Assembly (NCBI GenBank): GCA_964392725.1
Contig: CAYMPW010000003.1
Location: 1 to 64,000 of the forward strand
Length of the DNA stretch: 64,000 nucleotides
Direction of reading: 5' to 3'
From: CAYMPW01 sp964392725
GTDB taxonomy: Archaea > Thermoplasmatota > Thermoplasmata > Methanomassiliicoccales > Methanomethylophilaceae
Shown in pieces: positions 25,669 to 32,770 of this stretch. A program made the position numbers and the translations under genes. Positions within the stretch are counted from its first letter, which is position 1. Every line of letters starts with the position of its first letter. The notes below the pieces were generated by a model. It saw nothing but the letters and a program-made list of their open reading frames with translations, was not told the DNA's origin and made no database searches.

Positions 25669-25903
25669 TTGAGATCTCTCCCTCGAAGTATAATTTTTTA
25701 CCGACCAATCCTGAGATTCTCGATTTATCATCAGGTATTACAGAAGTGTATGGTTCATCAACGGGTCCAAAGACTCTTTTGACTTTTCCGATTCTAACCT
25801 GACGCGAATCAAAAACAGAGTCTCCAGTGTTTGGAAGAGCAGGTCCTTTGGAGATAATTTTCCCATCAAAACCAATTTCCTCAACCGTTCCCAAAAAATC
25901 CAT
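25634..25903 (-). CDS. gar1: H/ACA RNA-protein complex protein Gar1
   Basis: An 89-residue beta-barrel protein: LGTVEEIGFDGKIISKG, then GDSVFDSRQVRIGKVKRVFGPVDEPY, the hallmark of archaeal Gar1, and a basic Gly/Lys/Arg tail (NGKGKRRYRRN) for RNA. It works with Cbf5, Nop10 and L7Ae in guide-directed pseudouridylation. The ATG at 25903 with GAGGTTG upstream is preferred to an in-frame ATG at 25957. Its 3' end overlaps tfb by 35 bases; gar1-tfb is a common euryarchaeal pair. Confidence 0.88.
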   Translation of the reverse strand: MDFLGTVEEIGFDGKIISKGPALPNTGDSVFDSRQVRIGKVKRVFGPVDEPYTSVIPDDKSRISGLVGKKLYFEGEISNGKGKRRYRRN

Positions 25904-26017
25904 GTATTCAACCTCATGGTCGATAGATATATACAATCTATGAGGCAATGTAAACATATATGATATTTAAGTATTTGGATAGGCTTTAATTATAAATAAA
26001 CTCTAGTATATATTTTA

Positions 26018-26038
26018 ATTGGATGTGGTCCATCCAAT
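26018..26038. promoter_or_regulatory. second ATTGGA/TCCAAT palindrome
   Basis: Perfect 8-base arms ATTGGATG (26018-26025) and CATCCAAT (26031-26038) with a five-base centre. TATA-like elements flank it on both sides (about 26006-26015 and 26041-26049). It lies in the gap between gar1 and the 104-residue membrane protein and could act on either; the membrane gene is the more likely target. Confidence 0.5.
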
Positions 26039-26124
26039 GTTTTATATAAACTATTTCATAAAAGAGTTATATATAGATAATCCTCTTATCACCATAATAA
26101 TTACACATACTGGAGGTAAAAAAT

Positions 26125-26439
26125 ATGGTTTGGGATTGGATGTCATTCTTAACAATCATTTTGGTAATTTTCTCGATTGTCATGATGGTTGCAGGAGGTT
26201 TCTCCGCGTATTTCGGTAACGGTAAGAGCAAAGCTGCAGGTGCAGGTCTTCTCGTTGTCGGACTCGTAATTTTCGTAGCGTGGATCTACCTTGTATTGTT
26301 CAGTAACATTGCACCTTTCTACATGGGTGCAGACGCATTTTGGGATATGATTTACAACGTGCTTATCAGTCTTGTCGGCGTACTCGTCGGCGCACTCGCC
26401 GCTGTTGGTATATTCCTTGTGATTGTACTGAAATGTTAA
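26125..26439 (+). CDS. small membrane protein of unknown function
   Basis: A 104-residue, very hydrophobic protein with three predicted spans (about 5-27, 37-60 and 77-102) separated by a basic loop (GNGKSKAAG) and an aromatic, acidic outer loop (APFYMGADAFWDM). No family is recognised. A strong ribosome site (GGAGG at 26111-26115) and a long leader with two TATA-like elements (26041-26049 and 26063-26072) suggest high expression. It stands alone between gar1 and purE and has one of the ATTGGA/TCCAAT palindromes about 90 bases upstream. Confidence 0.65.
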   Translation: MVWDWMSFLTIILVIFSIVMMVAGGFSAYFGNGKSKAAGAGLLVVGLVIFVAWIYLVLFSNIAPFYMGADAFWDMIYNVLISLVGVLVGALAAVGIFLVIVLKC

Positions 26440-26450
26440 ACTCAAAACCT

Positions 26451-26466
26451 GGGGGATACATCCCCC
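26451..26466 (+). terminator. hairpin after the membrane protein gene
   Basis: GGGGGAT and ATCCCCC pair around a two-base centre, 11 bases after the stop codon. The following sequence is only weakly T-rich. Confidence 0.6.
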
Positions 26467-26519
26467 GGTCAAACAATTTTTCCGCTTAATTTATATCCTA
26501 TTATTCTGTCGCTCTTTTG

Positions 26520-26996
26520 ATGCCTAAAGTTTTCATCATCATGGGGAGTAAGAGCGATTTGCCTGTAGTCGAAAAGGCTACGGCACTTTTGAAGAAATTC
26601 GAGATTGATTACAGTGTAGCTGTAGCGTCTGCACACAGAACCCCACACAGAGTTGAGGAATTGGTTACAGGAACTGATGCAAAAGTCTTCATCGGAGTTG
26701 CCGGAATGTCCGCAGCTCTTCCCGGAGTTATTGCATCTTTCACAACAAAACCCGTAATCGGAGTACCCGTAAGCGGTAAGATGGAATTGGATGCACTTCT
26801 TTCCGTCGTACAGATGCCGCCCGGAATACCCGTTGCAGCAGTTGGTTTGGATCGCGGAGATAATGCCGCAATCCTTGCAGCTGAGATACTTTCAGTTTGT
26901 GATTCCGATATCGAAACAAAACTCGCCGATTACAGAAAAGAAATGGCAGATAAAGTAATCCAGGACTCCGAGAAGGTGAATTCAGATGGATGTTAA
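26520..26996 (+). CDS. purE: 5-(carboxyamino)imidazole ribonucleotide mutase
   Basis: A 158-residue PurE. IIMGSKSDLPVV near the start and VASAHRTPHR (about residues 39-48) form the active site with its catalytic histidine, and GVAGMSAALPGVIASFT is the family core. It moves the carboxyl group of N5-CAIR to C4 in purine synthesis. TTTATATCC at about 26490-26498 places transcription start at the ATG, so it is leaderless; a TTG three bases upstream is less likely. It overlaps guaA by 11 bases. Confidence 0.95.
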   Translation: MPKVFIIMGSKSDLPVVEKATALLKKFEIDYSVAVASAHRTPHRVEELVTGTDAKVFIGVAGMSAALPGVIASFTTKPVIGVPVSGKMELDALLSVVQMPPGIPVAAVGLDRGDNAAILAAEILSVCDSDIETKLADYRKEMADKVIQDSEKVNSDGC

Positions 26997-27930
26997 AAAT
27001 TTCGTTGATGTTAGTATTGAGCAGATTCGTAAACAGGTCGGAGACGGTAAAGCAATCATCGCGTGCTCCGGCGGAGTCGACAGCATGGTATCCGCAGTTT
27101 TGACAAGCAAAGCAATCGGAGAAAATCTTTTGGCAGTTTACGTAGACAGCGGACTCATGAGAAAAGGAGAAACCGATGAAGTTCGCGATATGCTCGAAGA
27201 CATGGGCGTCAATTACAAAATCCTCGATGCAGCAGAAGATTTCTTCGGAGCTCTTAAAGGAATAGAAGATCCTGAAGCAAAAAGGAAAGCTGTCGGTGAG
27301 AAATTCATCAGACTTTTTGAAAAAGAAGCAATTGTTTTCGGAGCAAAATATCTTGTTCAGGGTACAATAGCACCTGATGTTATTGAAAGTAACAACAATG
27401 GAAAGACAATCAAATCCCACCACAATGTGGGAGGTCTCCCCAAAGATATGAACATGACACTTGTAGAACCTCTTATCGATCTTTACAAAGAAGATGTAAG
27501 GGAAATCGCAAGATTCCTCGAAGTCAAATCCTCGGAAAGACAACCTTTCCCTGGACCCGCACTTTCCGTAAGATGTCTCGGTGAAGTTACTCCCGACAAG
27601 ATTGCTGTTGTTCGCGAAGCATGTTATATCGTCGAAGATGAAATTCAGACTGCAGCCAAAAATGGAGAAATGGATCTTCCTTGGCAATATTTTGCAGTTC
27701 TTCTTCCTTCAAGGTCTGTCGGAATGCAGGGAAGTTCAAGGGCATACGGAAGAACAATTGTTGTCCGTGCAGTAAATTCTTCTAATGGAATGACAGCGGA
27801 ATACGCAAAAATCCCACTCGAAGTACTCGATAGGATCTCCAAGCGTATTACTTTAACAATGTCTGATACCGTAAACCGTGTTGTATTCGATATAACAGAC
27901 AAGCCCCCATCCACAATAGAATGGGAATAA
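26986..27930 (+). CDS. guaAb: GMP synthase ATP-pyrophosphatase subunit B
   Basis: A 314-residue ATP-PPase plus dimerisation domain of the split archaeal GMP synthase. The P-loop-like SGGVDS is at about residues 27-32, and the C-terminus carries PFPGPALSVRCLG and the closing ITDKPPSTIEWE signature. It adenylates XMP and adds ammonia supplied by the separate glutaminase subunit, which is not in the window. It is co-transcribed with purE. Confidence 0.95.
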   Translation: MDVKNFVDVSIEQIRKQVGDGKAIIACSGGVDSMVSAVLTSKAIGENLLAVYVDSGLMRKGETDEVRDMLEDMGVNYKILDAAEDFFGALKGIEDPEAKRKAVGEKFIRLFEKEAIVFGAKYLVQGTIAPDVIESNNNGKTIKSHHNVGGLPKDMNMTLVEPLIDLYKEDVREIARFLEVKSSERQPFPGPALSVRCLGEVTPDKIAVVREACYIVEDEIQTAAKNGEMDLPWQYFAVLLPSRSVGMQGSSRAYGRTIVVRAVNSSNGMTAEYAKIPLEVLDRISKRITLTMSDTVNRVVFDITDKPPSTIEWE

Positions 27931-27937
27931 ACAATTC

Positions 27938-27957
27938 GGGGTTAAACCCCATTTTTT
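27938..27957 (+). terminator. terminator of purE-guaAb
   Basis: GGGGT (27938-27942) pairs with ACCCC (27946-27950) around three bases and is followed by ATTTTTTT. Confidence 0.75.
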
Positions 27958-27972
27958 TAAAAAGGTGAATAT

Positions 27973-27989
27973 CGGGAGTAAAACTCCCG
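27973..27989 (-). terminator. hairpin ending the UPF0147 operon
   Basis: CGGGAGT and ACTCCCG pair perfectly around AAA, just after the minus-strand stop codon of the UPF0147 gene; on that strand a CCTTTTT tract follows at a short distance. Confidence 0.55.
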
Positions 27990-27995
27990 GTAAAT

Positions 27996-28259
27996 TCACA
28001 TTGATTCGTTGTTCAACATTTCAAGCTGGCTGATGATACTCCAAATGAGTGTTCTGCCGTGCATAGGAATGTTGGGATCGTTTGCAAGATCGTCCAAAAT
28101 GATAATCGCGCTAGTTGCACGAACATCCATGGCGTCTTTTGTATCAAGAAGTCTTGCTTTGGCATCATTCGCACCTTTTCTTATGTTTCTAGGTACGGAT
28201 GTATCCTCTGCAAGGTTATCCAATACATCTGTAATTTGTTTTACTTTGTCGTTTGCCAT
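27996..28259 (-). CDS. UPF0147 family protein
   Basis: An 87-residue helical protein matching UPF0147: VLDNLAEDTSVPRNIRKGANDAK and the repeat-like ILDDLANDPNIPMHGRTLIW are the conserved halves. Such proteins are small helical bundles widespread in archaea with no assigned function. The ATG at 28259 lies ten bases after the stop of the small gene upstream, so the two are probably one unit. Confidence 0.85.
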   Translation of the reverse strand: MANDKVKQITDVLDNLAEDTSVPRNIRKGANDAKARLLDTKDAMDVRATSAIIILDDLANDPNIPMHGRTLIWSIISQLEMLNNESM

Positions 28260-28269
28260 ACAAAACACT

Positions 28270-28434
28270 TCAGAGTGACTCGAATTCTTCCTGGAGATCA
28301 ATTACAAGCTGTTCGAGGACTTCTTCGAAATTAGCGGATTTATATTCTCTAACTCCGCCGAGGTCGCTCTGAATTTTTGCTACAAAATCGTTGTTTTCTT
28401 TAATGAGTTCTACGTTGCACAAAACCTCTTCCAT
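28270..28434 (-). CDS. small acidic protein upstream of UPF0147
   Basis: A 54-residue frame from ATG at 28434 to TGA at 28270-28272. It starts MEEVLCNVELIKENNDF and is acidic and helical, ending in LQEEFESL. AGGTGGTG at about 28440-28447 is a good ribosome site and TTATATATC at about 28478-28486 on the same strand is a TATA box. The arrangement with UPF0147 is tight. No family is recognised. It is too short for common length cutoffs. Confidence 0.6.
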   Translation of the reverse strand: MEEVLCNVELIKENNDFVAKIQSDLGGVREYKSANFEEVLEQLVIDLQEEFESL

Positions 28435-28732
28435 AAATACACCACCTGTGCAATAATTAAAAGTGCAACTACGTCAGATATATAATCCTTTTCTGAATAT
28501 TGGATATAATTCATCCAATTTTTTTATAGATTATGGTGTATTGTTTCATTTTTATATCATATTATATATTAAAATAGGTGATTTTTTAAAATATTTTTTT
28601 CAGAAAACCTGGAAATACACCGAAACCTTTAAAATAATAATGCTTTTTAAGGGGTACTTCAATTGTTATTATTCCAGTGATAACAAGAACAATTGCGGAA
28701 TATCCGTTTTAACGGAAAAAGGATGAATACAG
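28435..28732. other. 298-base intergenic region with divergent promoters and secE leader
   Basis: Holds the minus promoter of the small acidic gene, a third ATTGGA/TCCAAT palindrome (28499-28519), an AT-rich tract with no readable gene, and the secE promoter (CTTTAAAAT at about 28626-28634). The leader of about 70 bases before secE contains two hairpins: TTGTTAT/ATAACAA (28663-28669, 28680-28686) and TCCGTT/AACGGA (28703-28708, 28711-28716). The second lies just before the AAGGATG ribosome site. No tRNA-like fold was seen. Confidence 0.5.
28499..28519. promoter_or_regulatory. third ATTGGA/TCCAAT palindrome
   Basis: Arms ATTGGAT (28499-28505) and ATCCAAT (28513-28519) with a seven-base AT-rich centre. 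It sits just upstream of the minus-strand TATA box for the small acidic/UPF0147 genes and far from secE. Confidence 0.45.
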
Positions 28733-28954
28733 ATGGACGCAGAGATCAAAGCAACAGAACTTCAGGACAATCTTGAAGCCAAAGCCCGCGGTATCGGCAA
28801 AGGAAAATACGGAAGAATCCTCAAGATGGCACGCACACCCACTAGAGAAGAGTATAAAAAAACTGTATACATCACTGGATTAGGTATTATTGTTTTAGGT
28901 GCAATGGGTTTTGTCATAATGTGGCTCATGACATATCTCCCTACATACATGTGA
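28733..28954 (+). CDS. secE: preprotein translocase SecE (Sec61-gamma)
   Basis: A 73-residue protein with an amphipathic N-terminal helix (GKGKYGRILKMARTPTREEYKKT, ending in the conserved PTREEY) and one C-terminal membrane span (about 45-68). This is the clamp subunit of the SecYE translocon. It leads the secE-spt5-rpl11 operon, as in many euryarchaea. Confidence 0.92.
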   Translation: MDAEIKATELQDNLEAKARGIGKGKYGRILKMARTPTREEYKKTVYITGLGIIVLGAMGFVIMWLMTYLPTYM

Positions 28955-28963
28955 GGATTTGAT

Positions 28964-29788
28964 ATGTCATCTTTTAATGGACCCAATATAACCGGAGACA
29001 ATGAGCAGAAGTTCATTCACGCAGGTGGAGCTGAAACATGGGATTTTGAAGTAAACGCAGATTCCTCTGAGGCTACATTCACATTTAATATCGACACAGG
29101 TCCTGATTCCGAAAACGCTCCTGAATGGAACGTAACACTTTTCGATTCAAATGGTAACGAGTTGTGGAGTAACTACCGCAGTAAAAACGAAATTACCATT
29201 GATTTTCCCGGAGAATCAACCAGGCTTTTCAGAGTCGAAGTCGTTTGCCCAAAAGGTGCAAGATACGGCGACGAAATGAAAGCAGGTGTCACAGTATCAT
29301 CCGCAAGCGGTAACGACTCCATTGAGTTCCCCGCATATGCATCACAGTCCATAATGGTCCTCAAAACGCAGATGGATCAGGAGAAAAGTGTAGCAGACAG
29401 TCTTCTTTCAAAGGCAAATGTCGGAGAGAAAGATCTTTACGCTATTCTCAGTCCTGCAAATTTGAGAGGTTATCTCTTTGTAGAAGGTATGAACACAGAC
29501 CGTCTGCGCGAGAAAACGAGGGACATAAGGAAAGCCCGTTCATTTGTGGACGGAGAGACATCCATGATTGAGATCGATCACTATCTTACACCAATGTCTA
29601 CAGTCGTAGGCATAGTTGAGGGTGACATCGTGGAACTTGTCAGTGGACCCTTCAAAGGCGAAAAGGCCAGGGTTCAGCAGATCGATCAGGGTAAAGAAGA
29701 GATCACAGTTGAGCTTATCGAAGCTATGGTCCCCATACCCGTTACCGTAAAGGGTGACAGCGTAAGAGTTATTGAGAAGGAGAAATGA
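28964..29788 (+). CDS. spt5: transcription elongation factor Spt5 with N-terminal beta-rich extension
   Basis: A 274-residue protein. The C-terminal 146 residues are a normal archaeal Spt5: an NGN domain (about 129-212; SIMVLKTQMDQEKSVADSL, then LRGYLFVEG) and a KOW domain (about 216-270; IVEGDIVELVSGPFKGEKARV). It clamps RNA polymerase with Spt4. The first 127 residues are extra: they are strand-rich and acidic (TWDFEVNADSSEATFTFNID, RLFRVEVVCPKGARYGDEM) like a beta-sandwich, and I do not recognise the domain. The reading frame and the spacing after secE (nine bases) support the long form. It lies four bases before rpl11. Confidence 0.9.
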   Translation: MSSFNGPNITGDNEQKFIHAGGAETWDFEVNADSSEATFTFNIDTGPDSENAPEWNVTLFDSNGNELWSNYRSKNEITIDFPGESTRLFRVEVVCPKGARYGDEMKAGVTVSSASGNDSIEFPAYASQSIMVLKTQMDQEKSVADSLLSKANVGEKDLYAILSPANLRGYLFVEGMNTDRLREKTRDIRKARSFVDGETSMIEIDHYLTPMSTVVGIVEGDIVELVSGPFKGEKARVQQIDQGKEEITVELIEAMVPIPVTVKGDSVRVIEKEK

Positions 29789-29791
29789 GCA

Positions 29792-30262
29792 ATGGTAGAC
29801 ACTGTTGAAGCATTGGTAGACGGAGGCAAAGCCTCCGCAGGTCCTCCTTTGGGACCAGCATTGGGCCCTAAAGGAGTTAACATAGGCGAAATCATCGCTG
29901 CGATTAACACAAAAACAAAAGCATTCGAAGGAATGAAAGTCCCTGTAAAGATTCTCATCGCCGACGACAAGTCTTTTGAGATTAAGGTCGGAACCCCACC
30001 TATGTCCGCTCTCATCAAAGGAGAACTTGGACTTGCATCTGCTTCCGGTAACACCCGTCTTGAAAAAGTCGGAAACCTTACTGTGGATCAGGCAAAGAAA
30101 ATAGCAGAAATGAAACAGGACGACCTTCTTGGTGCAACCTTGAAAGCACGCGTCCTTGAAGTTGCTGGTACCTGCGTTTGCATGGGTATCACACTTGATG
30201 GTAAAAACCCTCAGGATTTCCAGAAGGATATCAAAGCGGGTCTTTACGACGATCAGTTCTAA
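29792..30262 (+). CDS. rpl11: ribosomal protein L11
   Basis: A 156-residue uL11 with the N-terminal GGKASAGPPLGPALGPKGVN signature and a C-terminal rRNA-binding domain ending in VCMGITLDGKNPQDF. It forms the base of the L12 stalk at the GTPase centre. Last gene of the secE-spt5 operon; a strong hairpin terminator follows. Confidence 0.97.
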   Translation: MVDTVEALVDGGKASAGPPLGPALGPKGVNIGEIIAAINTKTKAFEGMKVPVKILIADDKSFEIKVGTPPMSALIKGELGLASASGNTRLEKVGNLTVDQAKKIAEMKQDDLLGATLKARVLEVAGTCVCMGITLDGKNPQDFQKDIKAGLYDDQF

Positions 30263-30271
30263 TTAAACACA

Positions 30272-30294
30272 AGGGGGTACACCCCCCTTTTTTT
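30272..30294 (+). terminator. terminator after rpl11
   Basis: GGGGG (30273-30277) pairs with CCCCC (30282-30286) around four bases and is followed by a run of seven T. It separates the L11 operon from the L1-L10-L12 operon. Confidence 0.75.
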
Positions 30295-30348
30295 AAATTA
30301 CCAATTTTTTGTATAACCTTTATATATGACTATGGGTTAGCACATTTG

Positions 30349-30385
30349 CTTGTAGGAGAGCCTTCGGGCTCGTATGTACTACGAG
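30349..30385 (+). promoter_or_regulatory. L1-site-like autoregulatory hairpin in the rpl1 leader
   Basis: The TATA box at about 30318-30327 places transcription start near 30345. The leader folds into an outer stem of seven pairs (CTTGTAG 30349-30355 with CTACGAG 30379-30385), an asymmetric internal loop (two bases against seven), and an inner stem GAGCC/GGCTC (30358-30362, 30367-30371) closed by a TTCG tetraloop. Two helices joined by an asymmetric loop is the form of L1 binding sites in 23S rRNA and in archaeal L1 mRNA. The outer stem takes in part of the GAGGAGG ribosome site (30383-30389), so L1 binding would block its own translation. Confidence 0.6.
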
Positions 30386-30396
30386 GAGGAATTGAA

Positions 30397-31035
30397 TTGG
30401 CAGAAAAACCAACCGTAATGGCTGTGCAGAAGGCACTTGAGAGTGCAAAGAAGCGCAATTTTACTGAAACGGTTGAGTTGGCTATCAATCTCAAAGAAGT
30501 GGACTTAACCATTCCTAAAAACCGTATTCAGGAAGATATTCTTCTCCCTGTCGGTCGTGGAAAACCTGTCCGCATCTGTGTGATTGGTGGTGGCGAACTT
30601 GCCTTAAAAGCCAAAGACGTTGCCGATCTTGTGATTACTCCCGAAGAACTTGGGGCAATCGCAGACGACAAGAAACAAGCTAAGAAGATTGTAAACAGCA
30701 CTGATTACTTTATCGCAGAGGCCCCTTTGATGGCAGTTGTCGGTAAAAGACTCGGTACTGTTTTGGGTCCACGCGGTAAAATGCCTAAGCCCATTCCACC
30801 AGGAGTAGATCCTACAGGAATGATCAACGGTCTTCGCAGCAGTGTTTCCATCAGGACGAAAGATAGAATTACTTTCCACGCACCCGTGGGATCCGTAGAC
30901 ATGTCTGTTGAAGAAATCGCCAATAACATTGACGTTATTCTCAAGCGTGTTGAAGGACGTCTGGAAAAAGGTAAACAGAACATTGATTCTGCTTACGTTA
31001 AGACGACCATGGGCCCGTCCGAGAGGATAATTTAA
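30397..31035 (+). CDS. rpl1: ribosomal protein L1
   Basis: A 212-residue uL1 with the two-domain layout and the conserved VLGPRGKMPKPIPPG motif (about residues 125-139) that contacts RNA. It forms the L1 stalk that guides deacyl-tRNA out. I chose the TTG at 30397 because GAGGAGG lies eight bases upstream and the protein then starts AEKPTVMAVQKAL as in the family; an earlier in-frame start at 30346 lies before or at the transcription start. Confidence 0.95.
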   Translation: MAEKPTVMAVQKALESAKKRNFTETVELAINLKEVDLTIPKNRIQEDILLPVGRGKPVRICVIGGGELALKAKDVADLVITPEELGAIADDKKQAKKIVNSTDYFIAEAPLMAVVGKRLGTVLGPRGKMPKPIPPGVDPTGMINGLRSSVSIRTKDRITFHAPVGSVDMSVEEIANNIDVILKRVEGRLEKGKQNIDSAYVKTTMGPSERII

Positions 31036-31047
31036 GGAGGTCTAAAG

Positions 31048-32049
31048 ATGGCACACGTCGCAGCTTGGAAGAAGGACATGGTGAACGAACTCGTCCAGAA
31101 CATGGTCTCGAACCCCGTAGTCGCAATTGTCGACCTTCACGGAATTCCTGGCCAGCAGATTCAGTCCATGAGGGCAGGCCTCAGAGGCCTTGCAGAACTC
31201 AAGATGACCAAGAACAACCTTATGCTCTTGGCCCTCGAAGAAGCTGCAAAACAAAAACCCGGACTTGATCAACTGAAAGACGCAGTGCACGGTCAGTGTG
31301 CTATTGTGGCTACAGATCTTAATCCCTTCAAACTGTTCAAACAGCTTGAAACAACTAAGACACCCGCAGCTGCAAAAGCAGGCGAAATCGCGCCCTACGA
31401 CATTGTCGTCCACAAAGGACCGACACCTTTCGGACCTGGACCGATCATCGGTGAACTTCAGAAAATAGGCCTTCCCGCAGCAATTGAAGCGGGAAAAATA
31501 GTAGTTAGAAAGGACACAACACTTGTCAAATGTGGCGAAGCAATTCCCGCAGATGTTGCAGGTATGCTTCCTAAGTTGGAAATCCTTCCAATGATCGTCG
31601 GTATGGACCTTAGGGTTGCATACGAAGATGGTGTTGCATACGGCAAAGATGTGTTGGACATCCCCGCAGACTACTATTCTACCATGTTCGCTACGGCTGG
31701 ATACAATGCTCGTGCATTGGCTATGTCAGTTGTTTACCCTGCAAAGGAAACAATTGTACCGCTTATTGCTAAGGCATTCAAAGAGGCTCTTGGTCTCTCT
31801 GTTACAGCCGCGATACCAACTGGTGAAAATATTGAGATACTCCTTGCAAAGGCCAACACTCAGATGTTGTCCGTTGCATCTACATCAGGATACACGAGCG
31901 ATGCTATTGCATCCAGGCTTAGCGCCTCTGCAGCAGCAGCACCCGTCGCCGTCGTAGAATCTGCACCCGCAGAAGAAGTAATCGAAGAGAACGAAGAAGA
32001 GGTCAGCGAAGAAGACGCAGCAGCTGGCCTTAGTGCATTATTCGGCTAA
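31048..32049 (+). CDS. rpl10: ribosomal protein L10 (P0)
   Basis: A 333-residue archaeal P0/uL10. It has the N-terminal rRNA-binding part, the inserted domain of the archaeal/eukaryal form (about 105-180; KGPTPFGPGPIIGEL), helices that bind L12 dimers, and the acidic C-terminal tail ending AAAGLSALFG shared with L12. GGAGG lies upstream. Operon order L1-L10-L12 is standard. Confidence 0.97.
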   Translation: MAHVAAWKKDMVNELVQNMVSNPVVAIVDLHGIPGQQIQSMRAGLRGLAELKMTKNNLMLLALEEAAKQKPGLDQLKDAVHGQCAIVATDLNPFKLFKQLETTKTPAAAKAGEIAPYDIVVHKGPTPFGPGPIIGELQKIGLPAAIEAGKIVVRKDTTLVKCGEAIPADVAGMLPKLEILPMIVGMDLRVAYEDGVAYGKDVLDIPADYYSTMFATAGYNARALAMSVVYPAKETIVPLIAKAFKEALGLSVTAAIPTGENIEILLAKANTQMLSVASTSGYTSDAIASRLSASAAAAPVAVVESAPAEEVIEENEEEVSEEDAAAGLSALFG

Positions 32050-32065
32050 ATGGAGGTTGAATTAA

Positions 32066-32374
32066 ATGGAATATATATACAGTGCTATGGTGCTTTACTC
32101 TGCAGGCAAAGACATCACCGAAGACGCAGTCTCTGGTGTTCTTAAAGCCGCAGGCGTAGACGCTGACGCAGCCAAGATCAAATCACTGATCGCATCCCTT
32201 GAGGGAGTTGACATCGAAGAAGCTATCGCAAGTGCTTCATTCGCAGCAGCACCCGCAGCAGCAGCCGCAGCTCCCGCAGCAGCAGCAGCCGCACCCGCAG
32301 CAGAAGCTGAGGAAGAAGTGGAAGAAGTCAGTGAGGAAGAGGCTGCAGCCGGTCTCAGCGCCTTGTTCGGATGA
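32066..32374 (+). CDS. rpl12: ribosomal protein L12 (P1)
   Basis: A 102-residue P1-type L12: helical dimerisation domain (1-60), an Ala/Pro hinge (about 63-80) and an acidic tail ending in GLSALFG, identical to the end of L10. It forms the mobile stalk that recruits translation factors. The repeated GCA codons of the hinge reflect the alanine run, not a DNA repeat element. Confidence 0.96.
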   Translation: MEYIYSAMVLYSAGKDITEDAVSGVLKAAGVDADAAKIKSLIASLEGVDIEEAIASASFAAAPAAAAAAPAAAAAAPAAEAEEEVEEVSEEEAAAGLSALFG

Positions 32375-32466
32375 ACTTACAGTTGGTCCTTGACAAATCA
32401 AACCTTTTACCCATTTTTATCTTTTCTTTTAAAGTTTTAATATGTGTCAGTGCATATATCTTTTGA

Positions 32467-32766
32467 ATGAATTCGCAAGAGAGAGTAACTCTAAGATTGT
32501 CTTCAGATACGTTAAAAATACTAACATCATTGGTAGATAGTGGTGAGTTTTCAAACATATCTGATGTAATAAGAGCAGCAGTTGACGAATTTATTGATAA
32601 ACGTTTTACTCCTGAAAATATTGCTAAAATTTCTGTAGATCTTCCAAAAACAAAAGTTATTGAATTGGAGTCTCTCGTACGTAGTGGAGATTCTGTTTCT
32701 TTAGATGATGCGGTCCGTAATGCAGTAAGAGAATATGTCCGCACAAGAAAGAATTTGGAAGAGTGA
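32467..32766 (+). CDS. two-domain ribbon-helix-helix regulator (CdrS-like)
   Basis: A 99-residue protein with two RHH units: ERVTLRLSSDTLKILTSLV with SNISDVIRAAVDEFI (about 5-47), and KISVDLPKTKVIELESLV with SLDDAVRNAVREYV (about 54-93). Each has the strand-helix-helix pattern that binds DNA as a dimer; tandem units could fold as one chain. It is followed four bases after its stop by an FtsZ-like gene. In haloarchaea a small RHH protein, CdrS, is encoded with ftsZ2 and controls cell division genes, so context suggests a similar role. Confidence 0.75.
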   Translation: MNSQERVTLRLSSDTLKILTSLVDSGEFSNISDVIRAAVDEFIDKRFTPENIAKISVDLPKTKVIELESLVRSGDSVSLDDAVRNAVREYVRTRKNLEE

Positions 32767-32770
32767 CATC

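Noticed and set aside
26740..27687. A 315-codon open frame on the minus strand
   Set aside because: It lies antisense to purE and guaAb, both with clear family motifs, and its translation is Cys/Phe/His-rich low-likelihood sequence typical of an antisense shadow.
28520..28625. Possible small RNA or tRNA in the AT-rich gap before secE
   Set aside because: No cloverleaf, no stable long stem and no box elements were seen; the tract is simply AT-rich.
32230..32330. Repetitive GCA/GCAGCC stretch as a DNA repeat
   Set aside because: It encodes the alanine-rich hinge of L12 in frame; the protein explains it.
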